Source of the DNA: Pseudomonas oligotrophica
GTDB taxonomy: Bacteria; Pseudomonadota; Gammaproteobacteria; Pseudomonadales; Pseudomonadaceae
Length of the DNA stretch: 64,000 nucleotides
Direction of reading: 5' to 3'
Assembly: GCF_021726475.1 (NCBI RefSeq)
Contig: NZ_JAKJRU010000006.1
Location: forward strand, 303,912-367,911
Positions 8,298 through 19,421 of this stretch are shown in pieces (position 1 is the stretch's first letter; each line of letters opens with the position of its first letter). The position numbers were made by a program, and so were the translations under genes. The notes below the pieces were generated by a model, which saw nothing but the letters and a program-made list of their open reading frames with translations, was not told the origin of the DNA and searched no databases.

Positions 8298-9326
8298 ATG
8301 GCCCTGCCCCGCATCACCTCGCCTCACGCCAAGGGGAGCAACCGAACGCAACGCGTCATGCTGCTGGTGCTGCTCGCCACGCTGCCGGGCGCGCTCGTGC
8401 TGACCTGGCTGTACGGTGCCGGCACGCTGATCAACCTGGCCTGGGCCAGTGCTGCCGCGCTGGGCCTGGAAGCTGCGCTGCTCAGGCTGCGCCAGCGCCC
8501 GGTGAAATTCTTCCTGCAGGATGGCAGCGCACTGGTGACGGCGGTGCTGCTGGCCCTGGCGCTGCCGCCCTATTCGCCCTGGTGGCTGACCCTGGTCGCC
8601 GTCGCCAGCGCCATCGTGCTCGGCAAGCAGCTCTATGGCGGGCTGGGGCAGAACCCCTTCAACCCGGCGATGGTCGGCTATGTGGTGGTGCTGATCTCCT
8701 TTCCGGTGGAAATGACCAGCTGGCCGGTACCGCACGCCGTCGGCCTGCTCGACGGGCTGCGGCAGATCCTCGGCGCCGGCGCGCTGCCCGATGGCTGGAG
8801 CCAGGCCACCGCGCTCGATGCGCTGAAGATCAACAACAGCCTGACGGTGGCCGAACTCTGGCGCAACCCGGCGTTCGGTCACTTCGGCGGCATCGGCTCG
8901 GAAGTGGTCAACCTGGCCTTTCTCGCCGGCGGCCTGTTCCTGCTGCACAAGCGCATCTTCAGCTGGCATGCCCCGGCGGGCATGCTCGGCGCGCTGGCCC
9001 TGATGAGCCTGCTGTTCTGGAACGGCAGCGGTTCGGACAGCCACGGCTCGCCGCTGTTCCACCTGCTCAGCGGCGCGACCATGCTTGGCGCCTTCTTCAT
9101 CGTCACCGACCCGGTCAGCGGCGCGACCAGCAACCTCGGCCGGCTGATCTTCGGTGCCGGCGTCGGCGTGCTGATGTACGTGATCCGGGCCTGGGGCGGC
9201 TACCCGGACGGCGTCGCCTTCGCCGTGCTGCTGATGAACCTGGCGGCACCGACCATCGACTACTACACCCGTCCGCGCACCTACGGCCATCGCAAGCCGG
9301 AGCGCGGCTTCAAGCTGGGCGAATGA
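8298..9326 (+). CDS. rsxD: Electron transport complex subunit RsxD/RnfD
   Basis: A 342-residue polytopic membrane protein with eight or more hydrophobic segments. The flavinylation motif is visible in [12 protein letters not shown], where FMN is attached to the Thr, followed by the conserved [10 protein letters not shown]. It belongs to the NqrB/RnfD family and carries electrons across the membrane part of the complex. ATG 8298 is the first start in the frame that begins at the homologous position; an upstream ATG at 8256 adds a non-membrane extension. The ATGA at 9323 couples it to rsxG. Confidence 0.96.
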   Translation: MALPRITSPHAKGSNRTQRVMLLVLLATLPGALVLTWLYGAGTLINLAWASAAALGLEAALLRLRQRPVKFFLQDGSALVTAVLLALALPPYSPWWLTLVAVASAIVLGKQLYGGLGQNPFNPAMVGYVVVLISFPVEMTSWPVPHAVGLLDGLRQILGAGALPDGWSQATALDALKINNSLTVAELWRNPAFGHFGGIGSEVVNLAFLAGGLFLLHKRIFSWHAPAGMLGALALMSLLFWNGSGSDSHGSPLFHLLSGATMLGAFFIVTDPVSGATSNLGRLIFGAGVGVLMYVIRAWGGYPDGVAFAVLLMNLAAPTIDYYTRPRTYGHRKPERGFKLGE

Positions 9327-10084
9327 CCATGATGCTTCCGGAAATCAGCCGCTCGATGCTGAAGAACAGCCTGGTGCTGGGGCTGTTCGCCATCGCCACC
9401 GTCGGCGCCGTGACGCTCCTGCAGCAGGGCACCGCGGAGCGCATCCAGGCCGCCGAGCGCGCCGCCCAGGTGCGGACCCTCGGCGAGATCCTGCCGGCCG
9501 GCAGCTACGACAACGACCTGCTGGCCGACACCCTCGAGCTGCATGACCGCCTGCTCGGCACCCGCGCGCCGCGCACCGCCTATCTTGCGCGCAAGGACGG
9601 CCAGGTCAGCGCGGTCATCCTCCAGGTCACCGCACCCGATGGCTACAGCGGCGCCATCCAGCTGCTGGTCGGTATCCATGCCGACGGCCGGATCGCCGGC
9701 GTGCGCGCCCTCAGCCACCGCGAGACGCCGGGGCTGGGCGATCGCATCGAGCTGAGCAAGAGCGACTGGATCCGTGGCTTCGACGGCAAGTCGCTGGACG
9801 CACCCCAGGCCGCCGGCTGGGCGGTGAAGAAGGATCGCGGCGAGTTCGACCAGTTCGCCGGGGCCACCATCACCCCGCGCGCCGTGGTCGGCGCCGTGCA
9901 CCGCGCCCTGCAGTATTTCGCGGCCCATCGCGAGACGCTGCTCGGCGCCTCCGGCGGCCCGGCAGAGGCCGCACCAGCCGCCGATGACTCCGCCACGGAT
10001 GCCACCCGGCACTCGCGCGCCGGGACCGCCGGCGCCCTCGAACCGCAGCAACCGGTGGACACCGCCCGGGAGGATCGCCCATGA
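9323..10084 (+). CDS. rsxG: Electron transport complex subunit RsxG/RnfG, covalent FMN protein
   Basis: The 253-residue protein has one N-terminal transmembrane helix ([19 protein letters not shown]) and a periplasmic FMN-binding domain. The FMN-threonine attachment motif [15 protein letters not shown] is near residue 178, and the upstream [14 protein letters not shown] is also characteristic. It is longer than the roughly 206 residues of E. coli RsxG because of a C-terminal Ala/Thr/Pro-rich extension of about 45 residues after the FMN domain, probably unstructured. Start and stop both overlap the neighbours by four bases, so it is translationally coupled to rsxD and rsxE. Confidence 0.95.
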   Translation: MTMMLPEISRSMLKNSLVLGLFAIATVGAVTLLQQGTAERIQAAERAAQVRTLGEILPAGSYDNDLLADTLELHDRLLGTRAPRTAYLARKDGQVSAVILQVTAPDGYSGAIQLLVGIHADGRIAGVRALSHRETPGLGDRIELSKSDWIRGFDGKSLDAPQAAGWAVKKDRGEFDQFAGATITPRAVVGAVHRALQYFAAHRETLLGASGGPAEAAPAADDSATDATRHSRAGTAGALEPQQPVDTAREDRP

Positions 10085-10791
10085 GCACCCCATACCGCGA
10101 CCTGGCGCTCAACGGCCTGTGGAAGAACAACCCCGGCCTGGTGCAGCTGCTCGGCCTCTGCCCCCTGCTCGGCGTGAGCAACTCCACGGTCAACGCCCTG
10201 GGCCTGGGGCTGGCGACCATGCTCGTGCTGACCTGCTCGAACCTGGCGGTGTCGCTGGTGCGCGGGGTGGTCAACACCGCGGTGCGCCTGCCCGCCTTCG
10301 TGATGATCATCGCCGCGCTGACCACCTGCATCGAGCTGTTGATGCAGGCCTTCACCTACGAGCTGTACCAGATCCTCGGCATCTTCATCCCGCTGATCAC
10401 CACCAACTGCGTGATCCTCGGCCGCGCCGACGGCTTCGCCGCGAAGAACCGGCCGCTGACCGCCGCCTTCGACGGCCTGATGATGGGCCTGGGCTTCTGC
10501 CTGGTGCTGGTGGTGCTGGGCGCGACGCGCGAGCTGTTCGGCACCGGCGCCCTGCTGGCCAACATGGACCTGCTGCTTGGCAGCCTCGCCGAGGACTGGC
10601 AGATCACCCTGGTGCACGACTACAAGGGCTTCCTGCTGGCGATCCTGCCACCGGGCGCCTTCATCGTGCTGGGCCTGCTGATCGCGCTGAAGAACCGTAT
10701 CGACCACAGCCTGGCCGAACGCGCCCGCGCCGCCCAGCCGGCCGCGCCGGCGGTCAACCGCCGGGTGCGCGTGACCGGGGTGATCGAGTGA
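10081..10791 (+). CDS. rsxE: Electron transport complex subunit RsxE/RnfE
   Basis: A 236-residue integral membrane protein, paralogous to RsxA, with six predicted helices. It opens with [20 protein letters not shown] and carries [20 protein letters not shown], the same membrane cysteine positions (LCP and TTNC) as RsxA. The two proteins sit symmetrically in the complex and are reported to share the membrane iron-sulfur cluster. It is the last rsx gene. A 55-bp gap leads to nth, an arrangement also remembered from P. aeruginosa, where nth closes the rsx cluster. Confidence 0.96.
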   Translation: MSTPYRDLALNGLWKNNPGLVQLLGLCPLLGVSNSTVNALGLGLATMLVLTCSNLAVSLVRGVVNTAVRLPAFVMIIAALTTCIELLMQAFTYELYQILGIFIPLITTNCVILGRADGFAAKNRPLTAAFDGLMMGLGFCLVLVVLGATRELFGTGALLANMDLLLGSLAEDWQITLVHDYKGFLLAILPPGAFIVLGLLIALKNRIDHSLAERARAAQPAAPAVNRRVRVTGVIE

Positions 10792-10846
10792 AGCCCCACG
10801 CCGCCGCCTCCGCGGCCCGCCGCCGGCAGCCTGGAGTCGCCTGCCG

Positions 10847-11485
10847 ATGAATGCCGAGAAACGCCGGGAGATCTTCCGTCGCTTCCACGAGGACAACCCC
10901 GAACCGAAGACCGAGCTGGCCTACAGCACGCCGTTCGAGCTGCTGATCGCGGTGATCCTCTCCGCCCAGGCCACCGACGTCGGCGTCAACAAGGCCACCG
11001 CCAGGCTCTACCCGGTGGCCAACACCCCGCAGGCGATCCTCGCCCTGGGCGTCGACGGACTGGAGCAGTACATCAAGACCATCGGCCTGTACCGCAGCAA
11101 GGCGAAGAACGTCATCGAGACCTGCCGCATCCTGGTCGAGCGGCACGGCGGCCAGGTGCCAGACAATCGCGAGGCGCTCGAGGCGCTGCCCGGCGTCGGC
11201 CGCAAGACGGCCAATGTGGTGCTCAACACCGCGTTTCGCCAGCTGACCATGGCGGTCGACACGCACATCTTCCGGGTCGCCAACCGCACCAACATCGCGC
11301 CCGGCAAGAACGTGCTGGAGGTCGAGCGGCGCCTGCTCCGGCTGGTGCCCAGGGAGTACCTGCTCGATGCCCACCACTGGCTGATCCTGCATGGCCGCTA
11401 CGTCTGCAAGGCGCGCAAGCCGCAGTGCGGCAGCTGCCGAATCGAGGATCTGTGCGAGTACAAGCACAAGACCTCGGACGATTGA
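10847..11485 (+). CDS. nth: Endonuclease III (DNA glycosylase/AP lyase)
   Basis: The 212-residue bifunctional repair enzyme excises oxidised pyrimidines and cleaves the abasic site. The helix-hairpin-helix LPGVGRKTANVVLN (about residues 113-126) contains the catalytic Lys, and the catalytic Asp is in MAVDTHIFRV. The C-terminal iron-sulfur loop has the spacing C-X6-C-X2-C-X5-C (CKARKPQCGSCRIEDLC). The link between nth and rsx is conserved in gammaproteobacteria and fits an oxidative-stress theme. Confidence 0.97.
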   Translation: MNAEKRREIFRRFHEDNPEPKTELAYSTPFELLIAVILSAQATDVGVNKATARLYPVANTPQAILALGVDGLEQYIKTIGLYRSKAKNVIETCRILVERHGGQVPDNREALEALPGVGRKTANVVLNTAFRQLTMAVDTHIFRVANRTNIAPGKNVLEVERRLLRLVPREYLLDAHHWLILHGRYVCKARKPQCGSCRIEDLCEYKHKTSDD

Positions 11486-11527
11486 GACGCAAGGGAAAAA
11501 CCTGTCGGTCTGATTGAAAAAATCTTT

Positions 11528-11556
11528 TTTACCGCCTCAGGCTTTGCCGCTATAAG
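11528..11556 (+). promoter_or_regulatory. Sigma70-type promoter of the small acidic protein gene
   Basis: TTTACC (11528-11533) and TATAAG (11551-11556) lie 17 bp apart, following an A/T-rich stretch (11515-11530). The start would be near 11563, about 30 bases before the GTG at 11592. This gives the small gene its own transcription, separate from rsx-nth. Confidence 0.55.
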
Positions 11557-11591
11557 GTGCGCCAAAGCGCCCCATAGCCTGGAGTGATCCC

Positions 11592-11771
11592 GTGTCCGAC
11601 AAAGAAGATATCCAGATCGAAGACGACTTCATCGCCGATGACGACGATGAGGGCGGCGACGCGCCGGTCGAGGTCGCCAAGACCAACCTGACCAAGCGCC
11701 GCATCATCGACAACCTGCTCGAAGAGCGGCGCCTGCAAAAGCAGCTCAACGACTTCGATTTCGACCTCTGA
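11592..11771 (+). CDS. Small acidic PA3496-family protein
   Basis: A 59-residue protein starting at GTG, preceded by TGGAGTGATCCC. The N-terminal half is very acidic (EDDFIADDDDEGGD) and the C-terminal half is a basic/amphipathic helix (TKRRIIDNLLEERRLQKQL) ending FDFDL. Gene order (directly after nth) and sequence match, from memory, the PA3496 family, described as putative envelope-integrity proteins; the mechanism is unknown. GC3-rich codons and a private promoter support a real gene. Confidence 0.8.
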   Translation: MSDKEDIQIEDDFIADDDDEGGDAPVEVAKTNLTKRRIIDNLLEERRLQKQLNDFDFDL

Positions 11772-11912
11772 GCCGGGCGCCGCAACGGCGCCCGCCAGGC
11801 GCGCAGGCAGGCCGGGCGCGCCCCTCGACTCACGATACCCCTCCACGAAGACTCCCGGACGCGCGCCAGCGCGCGGCAGCTGGCGCACGCGAGGCTTGCG
11901 TGGCGCCGAGGT

Positions 11913-12305
11913 TCAGTCCCGGCGCGACGGCGACAGCAGCTCGATCTTGTAGCCGTCCGGGTCCTCGACGAAGGCCAGGATGCTCGAACCGTGCTTCATC
12001 GGCCCCGGCTCGCGGGTGATCTTGCCGCCGCGGGAACGGATATCCTCGCAGGCCTTGTAGACATCTTCCACTTCCAGCGCGATGTGGCCGTAGCCGGTGC
12101 CCAGCTCGTAGCTGTCCACGCCCCAGTTGTAGGTCAGCTCGATCACGCTGTTGTGCGCCTCGTCGCCGTAGCCGACGAAGGCCAGGGTGAACTGGCCTTC
12201 GGGATAATCCTTGCGGCGCAGCAGGGTCATGCCCAGGACTTCGGTGTAGAAGGCGATGGATTTGTCCATGTCGCCGACGCGCAGCATGGTATGCAGCAGT
12301 CTCAT
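11913..12305 (-). CDS. gloA: Lactoylglutathione lyase (glyoxalase I)
   Basis: The 130-residue vicinal-oxygen-chelate protein converts the hemithioacetal of methylglyoxal and glutathione to S-lactoylglutathione. The two beta-alpha-beta modules begin [20 protein letters not shown] and [20 protein letters not shown]. The metal ligands H5 (LLHTM), E56 (SVIELTYN), H74 (GHIALEV) and E122 (GYKIELL) are all present, so the enzyme should be active. ATG 12305 is preferred, with GAGGAGAACCCTG in front; an ATG ten codons upstream lacks homologous sequence. It lies downstream of argG on the same strand but is separated by a hairpin. Confidence 0.96.
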   Translation of the reverse strand: MRLLHTMLRVGDMDKSIAFYTEVLGMTLLRRKDYPEGQFTLAFVGYGDEAHNSVIELTYNWGVDSYELGTGYGHIALEVEDVYKACEDIRSRGGKITREPGPMKHGSSILAFVEDPDGYKIELLSPSRRD

Positions 12306-12340
12306 CAGGGTTCTCCTCGGCTTTTCAGGGTGCACAAAGT

Positions 12341-12367
12341 ATGACCCCGGCGCGCGGCCGGGGTCAT
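12341..12367 (-). terminator. Hairpin between argG and gloA (probable argG terminator)
   Basis: A perfect 10-bp stem (ATGACCCCGG at 12341-12350 with CCGGGGTCAT at 12358-12367) has a 7-base loop. On the minus strand the stem is followed by ACTTTGTG, a poor T-tract. It may terminate argG transcripts partially. It is immediately upstream of the gloA ribosome-binding site. Confidence 0.5.
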
Positions 12368-12392
12368 GGTCAGGCTTGTGGCAACCGGCCTG

Positions 12393-13610
<1,218 letters not shown>

Positions 13611-13688
13611 GCCATCAGCTCCACGGTGTTGTCGAAAAGCCCGTGATTCTACGCCTGGCGGCCCGGCTTTTACAGGGGCGAGCCGGTT

Positions 13689-14579
13689 TCAGCTCGCCGG
13701 CACCGCAGCCGCGGCGGCCGTCGGCGCCACCGGCTCGCGCTCCAGGCGGATGGCCACGCGGCGGTTCTTCGCCCGGTTGGCGGCGTTGCTGTTGGGCACC
13801 AGCGGGTAGCGCTCGCCATGGAAGCGCAGGGTGACCTGCTCTTCGCTGATGCCGTTGGCCAGCAGGTATTCCTGCACCGCCAGCGCGCGGCGGCGCGACA
13901 GGTCGCGATTGGTCAGGCGATTGCCGCTGTTGTCCGAGTGGCCGTCGAGCAGCACGCGATTGACGCTCGGATCGGCCTTGAGATAGGCCAGCAGGCGGTC
14001 GAGCCGCTGGCGCCCGGCCTCCTCCAGCGTGACGCCGCCGCTGGGAAAGCCGATCTGGCTCTGGCGGATCTGGTCGTAGTTGACCGGCAGCAGCTTGGCC
14101 GTACAGGCGCGGTAATCCTCGTAGGCCTTGGCGAAGCGCGCCGGCAGCAGGCGGATCTCCAGCGGGTCGCCACCCTGCAGCGTGCGATGCCGGACCACCG
14201 GGCTGCGCCCCTCCAGCAGGCCGCTGAGCAGCCGACCGGCCTGCGCCTGCGAGCTGTTGAACGGAATCTCGCCGCCACCGACCGCGACCACGCCCAGGTT
14301 GATATCGCTGCGCGACGGCTGCCAGGGGGCCGCGGCGGCCAGCAGCGTCGCACTGCCGTTGCCCAGCCAGCGCTGCGGCGAGTGCAGGCGGAAGATTGCC
14401 TGTTCGCCGGCACGGCGTACGAACTCGCCCTGGCCGAAGCCGGCGATCGGCTGGATCAGCCGGCACTCGAACGAATCGCCTTCCACGTGCCACTCCACCC
14501 GTTCCAGACGCGTCTGGAAGGTGATGGCGCTGGCCGGGGTCGCCAGCAGGCAGAACAACAGGACAGGACGCAGGCGCAC
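13689..14579 (-). CDS. motY: MotY-type OmpA-domain flagellar stator-ring protein
   Basis: The 296-residue protein has a signal peptide ([18 protein letters not shown]) and then a MotY N-terminal domain ([24 protein letters not shown]-like elements). The C-terminal OmpA-like peptidoglycan-binding domain has [20 protein letters not shown] and RVAIRLE. MotY forms the T ring around the flagellar basal body and recruits stators in Vibrio and pseudomonads. The chosen start is the GTG at 14579 with GGAG six bases upstream; the frame stays open to 14891 without homologous sequence and would destroy the signal peptide. The position between argG and pyrC supports the assignment. Confidence 0.88.
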   Translation of the reverse strand: MRLRPVLLFCLLATPASAITFQTRLERVEWHVEGDSFECRLIQPIAGFGQGEFVRRAGEQAIFRLHSPQRWLGNGSATLLAAAAPWQPSRSDINLGVVAVGGGEIPFNSSQAQAGRLLSGLLEGRSPVVRHRTLQGGDPLEIRLLPARFAKAYEDYRACTAKLLPVNYDQIRQSQIGFPSGGVTLEEAGRQRLDRLLAYLKADPSVNRVLLDGHSDNSGNRLTNRDLSRRRALAVQEYLLANGISEEQVTLRFHGERYPLVPNSNAANRAKNRRVAIRLEREPVAPTAAAAAVPAS

Positions 14580-14742
14580 GACGGGCTCCGCTGGTTGGAC
14601 ACTCAGAACCGGTATCGGGCCCGGCCGGCGAAACTTGAGCGACAGCCATCCGCGGCAGGCCTGGCCGCGCGATCGCAAGGTGCCGTGCCCGGCCATTTCC
14701 GGTAGCATTCGGGCACGTTTCACCGGCCTGGAAGACTCCTGC

Positions 14743-15786
14743 ATGACCGACAGAATCACCCTGCTGCGCCCCGACGACTGGCACATCCACCTGCGCGACG
14801 GCGCCGCACTCGCCCACACGGTCGCAGACGCCGCCAGGCAGTTCGCCCGCGCCATCGTCATGCCCAACCTGGTACCGCCGGTGCGCAACACCGAGGAGGC
14901 GCAGGCCTACCGCGAGCGCATCCTCGAGGCCCGCCCGGCCGGCAGCCGCTTCGAACCGCTGATGGTGCTCTATCTCACCGACAGCACCCGCCCGGACGAC
15001 ATCCGCAGCGCGCGCGCCAGTGGCTTCGTACACGCGGCCAAGCTCTACCCGGCCGGCGCCACCACCAACTCGGCCTCCGGCGTGACCAGCCTGGACAACA
15101 TCTTCCCGGTACTCGAAACCATGGCCGAGGTCGGCCTGCCGCTCTTGGTCCATGGCGAGGTGACGCGCAGCGAGGTCGACATCTTCGACCGCGAGAAGCG
15201 CTTCATCGACGAGCAGCTGTGCCGCGTGACCGAACGCTTCCCGACGCTGCGCGTGGTCTTCGAGCACATCACCACGCGTGACGCGGTGCAGTTCGTCGAG
15301 GCTGCCGGCAGCAACGTCGGCGCCACCATCACCGCCCACCACCTGCTGTACAACCGCAACCACATGCTGGTCGGCGGCATTCGCCCGCACTTCTTCTGCC
15401 TGCCGATCCTCAAGCGCAACGTGCACCAGGAAGCCCTGCTCGACGCCGCGACCGGCGGCAGCGCGAAGTTCTTCCTCGGCACCGATTCGGCGCCCCACGC
15501 GCAGCATGCCAAGGAGGCAGCCTGCGGCTGCGCCGGCTGCTACACCGCGTTCGCGGCGATCGAGCTGTACGCCGAGGCCTTCGAGCAGCGCAACGCGCTG
15601 GACAGGCTCGAGGCCTTCGCCAGCCACCACGGCGCGGACTTCTACGGCCTGCCGCGCAACACCGAGCAGGTCACCCTGCTCCGCGAGGACTGGCAGATGC
15701 CCGCCAGCCTGCCGTTCGGCGAGCACAACGTGATCCCGCTGCGCGCCGGCGAAACCCTGCGCTGGCGCCTGGAGGGCAGTCGATGA
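14743..15786 (+). CDS. pyrC: Dihydroorotase, type II
   Basis: The 347-residue metal-dependent enzyme cyclises carbamoyl-aspartate to dihydroorotate in pyrimidine synthesis. The metal-binding motif [10 protein letters not shown] is at residues 11-20, the carboxylated-Lys region at [17 protein letters not shown], further His ligands at LLVHGEV and FEHITT, and the catalytic Asp at FLGTDSAPH. The length is typical of class II DHOase. ATG 14743 lies 163 bp from the divergent motY start. Its stop overlaps the rnt start by ATGA. Confidence 0.98.
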   Translation: MTDRITLLRPDDWHIHLRDGAALAHTVADAARQFARAIVMPNLVPPVRNTEEAQAYRERILEARPAGSRFEPLMVLYLTDSTRPDDIRSARASGFVHAAKLYPAGATTNSASGVTSLDNIFPVLETMAEVGLPLLVHGEVTRSEVDIFDREKRFIDEQLCRVTERFPTLRVVFEHITTRDAVQFVEAAGSNVGATITAHHLLYNRNHMLVGGIRPHFFCLPILKRNVHQEALLDAATGGSAKFFLGTDSAPHAQHAKEAACGCAGCYTAFAAIELYAEAFEQRNALDRLEAFASHHGADFYGLPRNTEQVTLLREDWQMPASLPFGEHNVIPLRAGETLRWRLEGSR

Positions 15787-16457
15787 GCGAAGATCATTTC
15801 GACGACGAACTGGAGAACAGCCTGCCCGGCAAGCCGCGCTCGCCCATGGGGCGGCGCTTTCGCGGTTTCCTGCCGGTGGTGGTCGACGTCGAGTGCGGCG
15901 GCTTCAACTGCGCCACCGATGCGCTGCTGGAGATCGCCGCGGTGCCCATCGCCATGGACGAACAGGGCCTGCTCTATCCGCAGGAGACGCTGTTCTATCG
16001 CGTCGAGCCCTTCGAAGGCGCCAACATCGAAGCCGCCGCGCTGGAGTTCACCGGCATCAAGCTCGACCATCCGCTGCGCATGGCGGTGCCGGAAAGTCAG
16101 GCGCTCGGCGACATCTTCCGCCACGTGCGCAAGGCGGTGAAATCCGCCGGCTGCAAGCGCGCCATCCTGGTCGGGCACAACAGCAGCTTCGACCTTGGCT
16201 TCCTCAACGCCGCGATCGCCCGCTGCGACCTCAAGCGCAACCCGTTCCACCCCTTCTCCAGCTTCGACACCGCGACCCTGGCCGGCCTTGCCTACGGCCA
16301 GACCGTGCTGGCCAAGGCCTGCCAGGCCGCCGGCATCGACTTCGACGGACGCGAGGCACACTCGGCACGCTACGACACCGAGAAAACCGCCGAGCTGTTC
16401 TGCGGCATCGTCAACCGCTGGCGGGAGATGGGCGGCTGGGAAGAGTTCGACGAATAG
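15783..16457 (+). CDS. rnt: Ribonuclease T
   Basis: The 224-residue 3'-5' exonuclease of the DEDD family trims the 3' ends of tRNA and other stable RNAs. Exo I is [11 protein letters not shown] (Asp and Glu catalytic), Exo II is [17 protein letters not shown], and Exo III is [14 protein letters not shown]. The family length is about 220. It is translationally coupled to pyrC, an arrangement also recalled from P. aeruginosa (PA3527-PA3528), and ends at a strong bidirectional terminator shared with thrC. Confidence 0.97.
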   Translation: MSEDHFDDELENSLPGKPRSPMGRRFRGFLPVVVDVECGGFNCATDALLEIAAVPIAMDEQGLLYPQETLFYRVEPFEGANIEAAALEFTGIKLDHPLRMAVPESQALGDIFRHVRKAVKSAGCKRAILVGHNSSFDLGFLNAAIARCDLKRNPFHPFSSFDTATLAGLAYGQTVLAKACQAAGIDFDGREAHSARYDTEKTAELFCGIVNRWREMGGWEEFDE

Positions 16458-16487
16458 CCGTCGCCGCGCCTGAAATACTCGCCCGAA

Positions 16488-16527
16488 AAGCAGAAAGGCC
16501 AGTCTCTCGACTGGCCTTTCTGCTTTG
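16488..16527. terminator. Bidirectional intrinsic terminator between rnt and thrC
   Basis: An 18-bp perfect stem (16488-16505 pairing with 16510-16527) has a 4-base loop TCTC. The core reads AAAGCAGAAAGGCCAG on one arm and CTGGCCTTTCTGCTTT on the other, so each strand ends in a T-run. It lies between the convergent rnt and thrC stops. Confidence 0.9.
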
Positions 16528-16538
16528 CTGCGCCCGGC

Positions 16539-17963
16539 TTACAGCGGCTTGCCGCGGTTGCCATGCCCGGCGACGAAGGCTTGCACGGCGCCCAGTTCGT
16601 TCGCCAGTACCGTGCAGCGCTCCTCGCGCTCGAACAGGTCGGCCAGGTGGGCCGGCAGTGCCAGCGCCTTGCCTACGCCGGCCTTCTCCACCGCCTCGGG
16701 GAACTTCACCGGGTGGGCGGTCCCGAGGATCACCATCGGCACCGCAAGACTGCGCCGGCATTCGCGCGCCGCGCGCACGCCGATTGCGGTGTGCGGGTCG
16801 AGCACCTCGCCGGTCTGGGCGAACACCTCGGCGATGGTGGCGCAGGTCTGCGCGTCATCCACGGCCAGCGAATCGAACAGCTTGCGCGCCTCGGTCCAGC
16901 GGTCCTCTTCCACCGACAGCTTGCCGCTGGCCTTGAAGCCGTCGAGCAGCTCGGCGACCACCTTGCCGTTGCGCCCGTGCAGGTCGAACAGCAGGCGCTC
17001 GAAGTTGGACGACACCATGATGTCCATCGAAGGCGACAGCGACGGGTGCAGGGTGTCCTTGTCGTAGTGGTTGCCGCTCATGAAGCGGTGCAGGATGTCG
17101 TTGCGGTTGGTCGCCACGATCAGCTGGCTGACCGGCAGGCCCATGTTGCGCGCCAGGTAGCCGGCGAAGATGTCGCCAAAGTTGCCGGTCGGCACCGAGA
17201 AGGCGATGGAACGCGCCGGCGCGCCGAGCTGCAGCGCGGCATGGAAGTAGTAGACGATCTGGGCCATGATCCGCGCCCAGTTGATCGAGTTGACCGCCAC
17301 CAGCCGGGTGCCCTTGAGGAAGCCCTGGTCGGCGAAGCTGGCCTTGACCATCTCCTGGCAGTCGTCGAAGTTGCCTTCGATGGCGATGTTGTGGATGTTC
17401 TCGCCGAGGATGGTGGTCATCTGCCGGCGCTGCACCTCGGACACGCGGTTGTGCGGGTGCATGATGAAGATATCGACGTTATCGCAGGCCTTGCAGCCCT
17501 CGATGGCTGCCGAGCCGGTGTCGCCGGAGGTGGCCCCCATGATCACCACGCGCTCGCCGCGCTTGGCCAGCACATGATCGAGCAGACGGCCGAGCAGCTG
17601 CAGGGCGAAGTCCTTGAAGGCCAGGGTCGGGCCGTGGAACAGCTCGAGCACCCACTCGTTGCCGTCCAGCTGGCGCAGCGGCGCCACCGCGGCATGGGCG
17701 AACACGCCGCCGTCGCCGGTGGCGTAGGTCTCGGCGAGAATGCGCTTGAAGTCCGCGTCCGGGATGCTCCCGGCCACGAACGGACGCATCACCCGGAAGG
17801 CCAGCTCGTGATAGGGCAGCCCGGCCCAGGAGGCGATCTCCTCGACCGTGAAGCGGGGCAGGTTTTCCGGGACGTAGAGACCGCCATCGCTGGCCAGGCC
17901 GGCGAGCAGGACGTCTTCGAAGTTCAGGGCCGGCGCCTGGCCGCGGGTACTGATGTAGCGCAT
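16539..17963 (-). CDS. thrC: Threonine synthase
   Basis: The 474-residue PLP enzyme converts O-phosphohomoserine to threonine. Key features are the N-terminal YISTRGQAPALNFEDVLLAGLA, the PLP-Lys segment GPTLAFKDFALQ, the phosphate-binding GATSGDTGSAAIEG and SVPTGNFGDIFAGYLA. The start at ATG 17963 gives the MRYISTRG opening; the open frame extends 18 codons further upstream but only through the repeat-bearing spacer. It is 96 bp downstream of hom, and the two probably form one unit. Confidence 0.97.
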   Translation of the reverse strand: MRYISTRGQAPALNFEDVLLAGLASDGGLYVPENLPRFTVEEIASWAGLPYHELAFRVMRPFVAGSIPDADFKRILAETYATGDGGVFAHAAVAPLRQLDGNEWVLELFHGPTLAFKDFALQLLGRLLDHVLAKRGERVVIMGATSGDTGSAAIEGCKACDNVDIFIMHPHNRVSEVQRRQMTTILGENIHNIAIEGNFDDCQEMVKASFADQGFLKGTRLVAVNSINWARIMAQIVYYFHAALQLGAPARSIAFSVPTGNFGDIFAGYLARNMGLPVSQLIVATNRNDILHRFMSGNHYDKDTLHPSLSPSMDIMVSSNFERLLFDLHGRNGKVVAELLDGFKASGKLSVEEDRWTEARKLFDSLAVDDAQTCATIAEVFAQTGEVLDPHTAIGVRAARECRRSLAVPMVILGTAHPVKFPEAVEKAGVGKALALPAHLADLFEREERCTVLANELGAVQAFVAGHGNRGKPL

Positions 17964-17992
17964 TGATGCAAACCTTCGGTTTGAGCGGCAGG

Positions 17993-18010
17993 CTGCAAGC
18001 TGCAAGCTGC
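17993..18010. repeat. Short heptamer repeat (CTGCAAG) in the hom-thrC spacer
   Basis: CTGCAAG occurs twice in tandem (17993-18006) followed by CTGC, flanked by GGCAG and CTGCC so that the whole could fold weakly. Similar GCTTGCAGC-type heptamer arrays are, from memory, scattered through pseudomonad spacers. Its role is unknown. Confidence 0.5.
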
Positions 18011-18059
18011 CAGGCAAGCGGTGCTCACCTGCAGCGTAGGCTCGAGGCTGCGGCTGCGG

Positions 18060-19364
18060 TTAATTCAATTGTTCGACGCGAATCCGCACGACGCTGCCAA
18101 CCACGTCGTCGAGCTTCTCCAGCGCCGCGATGGCATCGTCGATACGCTGCTCGACCACGCGATGGGTGACCAGGATGACCGGCACCAGGCCGTCGTGCTC
18201 CTCGGCCTCCTTCTGCATGATCGACTCGATGTTGATGCCGCGCTCGGAGAGGATGGTCGCCACCTGCGCCAGCACGCCGGGGTGGTCCTTGGCCTGGATG
18301 CGCAGATAGTAGGCGCTTTCGCAGGCACCGATCGGCAGGATCGGATGATCGGACAGCGCATCGGCCTGGAACGCCAGGTGCGGCACGCGGTTGTTCGGGT
18401 CGGTGGTCAGTGCGCGCGCCACGTCGACCAGGTCGGCAACCACGGCCGAGGCGGTCGGCTCCATGCCGGCACCAGCGCCGTAGTACAGCGTGCTGCCCAC
18501 CGCATCGCCATTGACCATCACCGCGTTCATCACGCCGTTGACGTTGGCGATCAGGCGGTCGGCCGGGATCAGCGTCGGGTGCACGCGCAGCTCGATGCCG
18601 GCATCGGTGCGACGCGCCACGCCCAGGTGCTTGATCCGGTAGCCCAGCGCCTCGGCGTAGTTCACGTCGGCCGTGGTCAGGCGCGAGATGCCCTCGGTGT
18701 AGGCCTTGTCGAACTGCAGCGGGATACCGAAGGCGATCGAGGCGAGGATGGTCAGCTTGTGCGCGGCGTCGATGCCTTCGACGTCGAAGGTCGGGTCGGC
18801 CTCGGCATAGCCCAGCGCCTGGGCTTCCTTGAGCACGTCCTCGAAGGCGCGGCCCTTTTCACGCATCTCGGTGAGGATGAAGTTGCCGGTGCCGTTGATG
18901 ATCCCGGCCAGCCAATTGATACGGTTGCCGGCCAGGCCCTCGCGGATCGCCTTGATCACCGGGATGCCGCCGGCGACCGAGGCCTCGAAGGCGACGATCA
19001 CGCCCTTCTCGCGCGCCTTGGCGAAGATCTCGTTGCCATGCACGGCGATCAGTGCCTTGTTCGCAGTGACCACGTGCTTGCCGTTCTCGATGGCCTTGAG
19101 CACCAGCTCGCGAGCCAGCGTGTAGCCGCCGATCAGCTCGACGACGATCTCGATCTCGGGGTTCTCGGCGATGGCGAAGACGTCATCGGTGACCGGCGTG
19201 CTGCCGATGTCACAACGGGGGTTGGCCTGGCGAGTGGCGATCTGGGCAACCTCGATGCCTCGCCCGGCACGACGGGCGATTTCCTCGGCGTTGCGTTTGA
19301 GCACATTGAAGGTACCGCCACCGACGGTCCCCAGCCCACAGATGCCTATCTTCACCGGTTTCAA
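18060..19364 (-). CDS. hom: Homoserine dehydrogenase
   Basis: The 434-residue enzyme reduces aspartate semialdehyde to homoserine on the way to threonine and methionine. The nucleotide-binding loop GICGLGTVGGGTFNVL opens the protein, VVTANKALIA and GIINGTGNFILTEM follow, and the catalytic Lys region is near FDVEGIDAAHKLTIL. The C-terminal ACT domain (about residues 350-434, HPGVLAQVATILSERGINIE) fits threonine feedback control. I choose the TTG at 19362-19364: it has GGGGAG six bases upstream and gives the 434-residue family length. The ATG at 19382 would add six residues and has no such ribosome-binding site. Confidence 0.96.
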   Translation of the reverse strand: MKPVKIGICGLGTVGGGTFNVLKRNAEEIARRAGRGIEVAQIATRQANPRCDIGSTPVTDDVFAIAENPEIEIVVELIGGYTLARELVLKAIENGKHVVTANKALIAVHGNEIFAKAREKGVIVAFEASVAGGIPVIKAIREGLAGNRINWLAGIINGTGNFILTEMREKGRAFEDVLKEAQALGYAEADPTFDVEGIDAAHKLTILASIAFGIPLQFDKAYTEGISRLTTADVNYAEALGYRIKHLGVARRTDAGIELRVHPTLIPADRLIANVNGVMNAVMVNGDAVGSTLYYGAGAGMEPTASAVVADLVDVARALTTDPNNRVPHLAFQADALSDHPILPIGACESAYYLRIQAKDHPGVLAQVATILSERGINIESIMQKEAEEHDGLVPVILVTHRVVEQRIDDAIAALEKLDDVVGSVVRIRVEQLN

Positions 19365-19389
19365 GCTGAACTCCCCATTCACAGCGAAA

Positions 19390-19408
19390 CGGCTGGGACA
19401 CCCAGCCG
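19390..19408 (-). promoter_or_regulatory. Hairpin in the hom leader
   Basis: A perfect 8-bp stem (CGGCTGGG at 19390-19397 with CCCAGCCG at 19401-19408) has a 3-base loop, close to the predicted hom transcription start. On the minus strand it is followed by TTTCG. It could stabilise the 5' end or act as a weak terminator; no leader peptide with Thr codons was seen. Confidence 0.4.
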
Positions 19409-19421
19409 CAAAAGGATTCGC

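Noticed and set aside
8258..10084. Plus-strand frame of 608 codons before and through rsxD
   Set aside because: Its first part is a shadow of rsxD in another frame; only the part from 9323, encoding RsxG, is real.
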